Of a stretch of 6,618 bases of DNA, positions 5,907-6,618 are shown in pieces (the first letter of the stretch is position 1; each line of letters begins with the position of its first letter). A program made the position numbers and the translations under genes. The DNA comes from Microthrixaceae bacterium (GTDB lineage Bacteria; Actinomycetota; Acidimicrobiia; Acidimicrobiales; Acidimicrobilacustridaceae). The notes under the pieces were generated by a model, which saw only the letters and a program-made list of their open reading frames with translations, had not been told where the DNA came from and did no database searches. The stretch covers positions 1 through 6,618 of the forward strand of contig JAHFUU010000149.1 of the NCBI GenBank assembly GCA_023264915.1, written 5' to 3'.

Positions 5907-6618
5907 ATGAGAACGTCGCTGCCCAGCCAATCGGCTCGCGCGTTCGCTGCGGCCCTCAGCGCGCTGGTGATCATCACCACTGCCTGCACGTCGAACCAGT
6001 CTGGATCGACGAGCTCGGGCCCCTCGGGTGGCACCAAGGTCGGCAGCGGCACGCCCGCTTCGCTTGGCTTCGTGCCAGGCGCAGCCGAGAACGCCGACGG
6101 TGCGCCGCCCGAGTACACAGCGACCAGCACCTGCGGATCGGACTCCGCGACCTACCTGGCCGAGCTTGCGACCACATCACCGGATCAGGCCAAGGTTCCA
6201 TACGAGTGGGCCGACGTGGTGCCCGGTGGCAAGCAGATCATGGTGACCGGCACGATGACGTCGAGCCATCTCGGCCCCCAGGACCTGCCGATGAGCCACA
6301 CCTTCGGCGACGACCTGTCGATGAACATCAGGCTCGACCCCCAGTTCACACAGTTCGCGAAGCAGTTGGGCCACGGCGAATCCGAAGAGCAGGACCGCGA
6401 CAACAAGGACAGGGACGCTGGCACGACGGCTACCGCCGGACCCGCGGCGACCGCTGCCAAACAAGAACCCGCGGCGAGCAACGGCTCGGATGCGGGCACT
6501 GAAGGCGCCGTCGACGAGCTCGACAACGACCACGTCGGTGAGGACCAGGCAGGCTTCCTGCACGTGGAGATCTCCGCTGGCCTGATCCCGCACGTCAAGC
6601 GGCCCGCAAACGGCGACG
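5907..6618 (+). CDS. Putative secreted lipoprotein of unknown function, 3' end cut off by the window edge
   Basis: I do not recognise the family. The 237 visible residues open with a typical lipoprotein signal peptide: positive Arg2 and Arg11, a hydrophobic stretch (about residues 12-23, with FAAALSALVII) and a cleavage region TTAC with Cys27 as the likely lipidated residue; Thr at -3 is a weaker lipobox residue than Leu. A Ser/Gly/Thr-rich spacer follows, usual for proteins tethered outside the membrane. A compact segment starts at a second Cys (about residue 75) and runs to about 150 (PYEWADVVPGGKQIMVTGTM, then a stretch with LDPQFTQFAKQLG). Then comes an acidic, Ala/Asp/Glu-rich disordered stretch (about 155-215), and more ordered sequence begins again at the window edge. 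The frame was followed to the last base without a stop. It is transcribed away from the molybdoenzyme operon, so shared regulation is possible but there is no evidence of a shared function. Confidence 0.8.
   Translation, partial: MRTSLPSQSARAFAAALSALVIITTACTSNQSGSTSSGPSGGTKVGSGTPASLGFVPGAAENADGAPPEYTATSTCGSDSATYLAELATTSPDQAKVPYEWADVVPGGKQIMVTGTMTSSHLGPQDLPMSHTFGDDLSMNIRLDPQFTQFAKQLGHGESEEQDRDNKDRDAGTTATAGPAATAAKQEPAASNGSDAGTEGAVDELDNDHVGEDQAGFLHVEISAGLIPHVKRPANGD

Overview
The window is G+C-rich DNA with strong Shine-Dalgarno sites, GTG as well as ATG starts, and a Ser/Gly-rich Cys-anchored secreted protein. Together these suggest a high-G+C bacterium, most likely an actinobacterium. No rRNA or other taxonomic marker is present, so this is an inference.

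Layout. Three genes run leftward on the minus strand from a divergent intergenic region at 5728-5906. The first (2266-5727) is a 1153-residue protein in which a complete DMSO-reductase-family molybdopterin oxidoreductase (residues 1 to about 712) is joined by a low-complexity linker to a complete NifS/IscS-type cysteine desulfurase (about 769-1153). The second (633-2054) is a 12-helix APC amino-acid antiporter resembling AdiC/PotE. Its frame is intact on both sides but is interrupted by one in-frame TAG at 1296-1298. The third (592 leftward past base 1) is a carbamate kinase that starts at GTG and runs out of the window. On the plus strand, a putative lipoprotein of unknown function starts at 5907 and runs off the right edge.

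How the parts may work together. Cysteine desulfurases provide the sulfur that FdhD-like carriers insert into the bis-MGD cofactor of formate dehydrogenase-type enzymes. A desulfurase fused to a molybdoenzyme could therefore sulfurate its partner's cofactor in cis. This is a different architecture from, but similar in logic to, eukaryotic Moco sulfurases (NifS-like domain plus MOSC). The antiporter and carbamate kinase look like parts of an arginine-deiminase-type or other carbamoyl-phosphate-yielding catabolic route: substrate/product exchange followed by ATP from carbamoyl phosphate. The substrate of the molybdoenzyme is unknown. Its candidate metal ligand is Cys146 followed by Tyr rather than the Cys/Sec-His pair of formate dehydrogenases, so I do not call it a formate dehydrogenase.

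The strongest novelty candidate is the molybdoenzyme-desulfurase fusion. The strongest integrity question is the amber codon in the antiporter, which also holds the only CTAG tetranucleotide in the window. No tRNA, rRNA, CRISPR array, insertion sequence or clear intrinsic terminator was seen.
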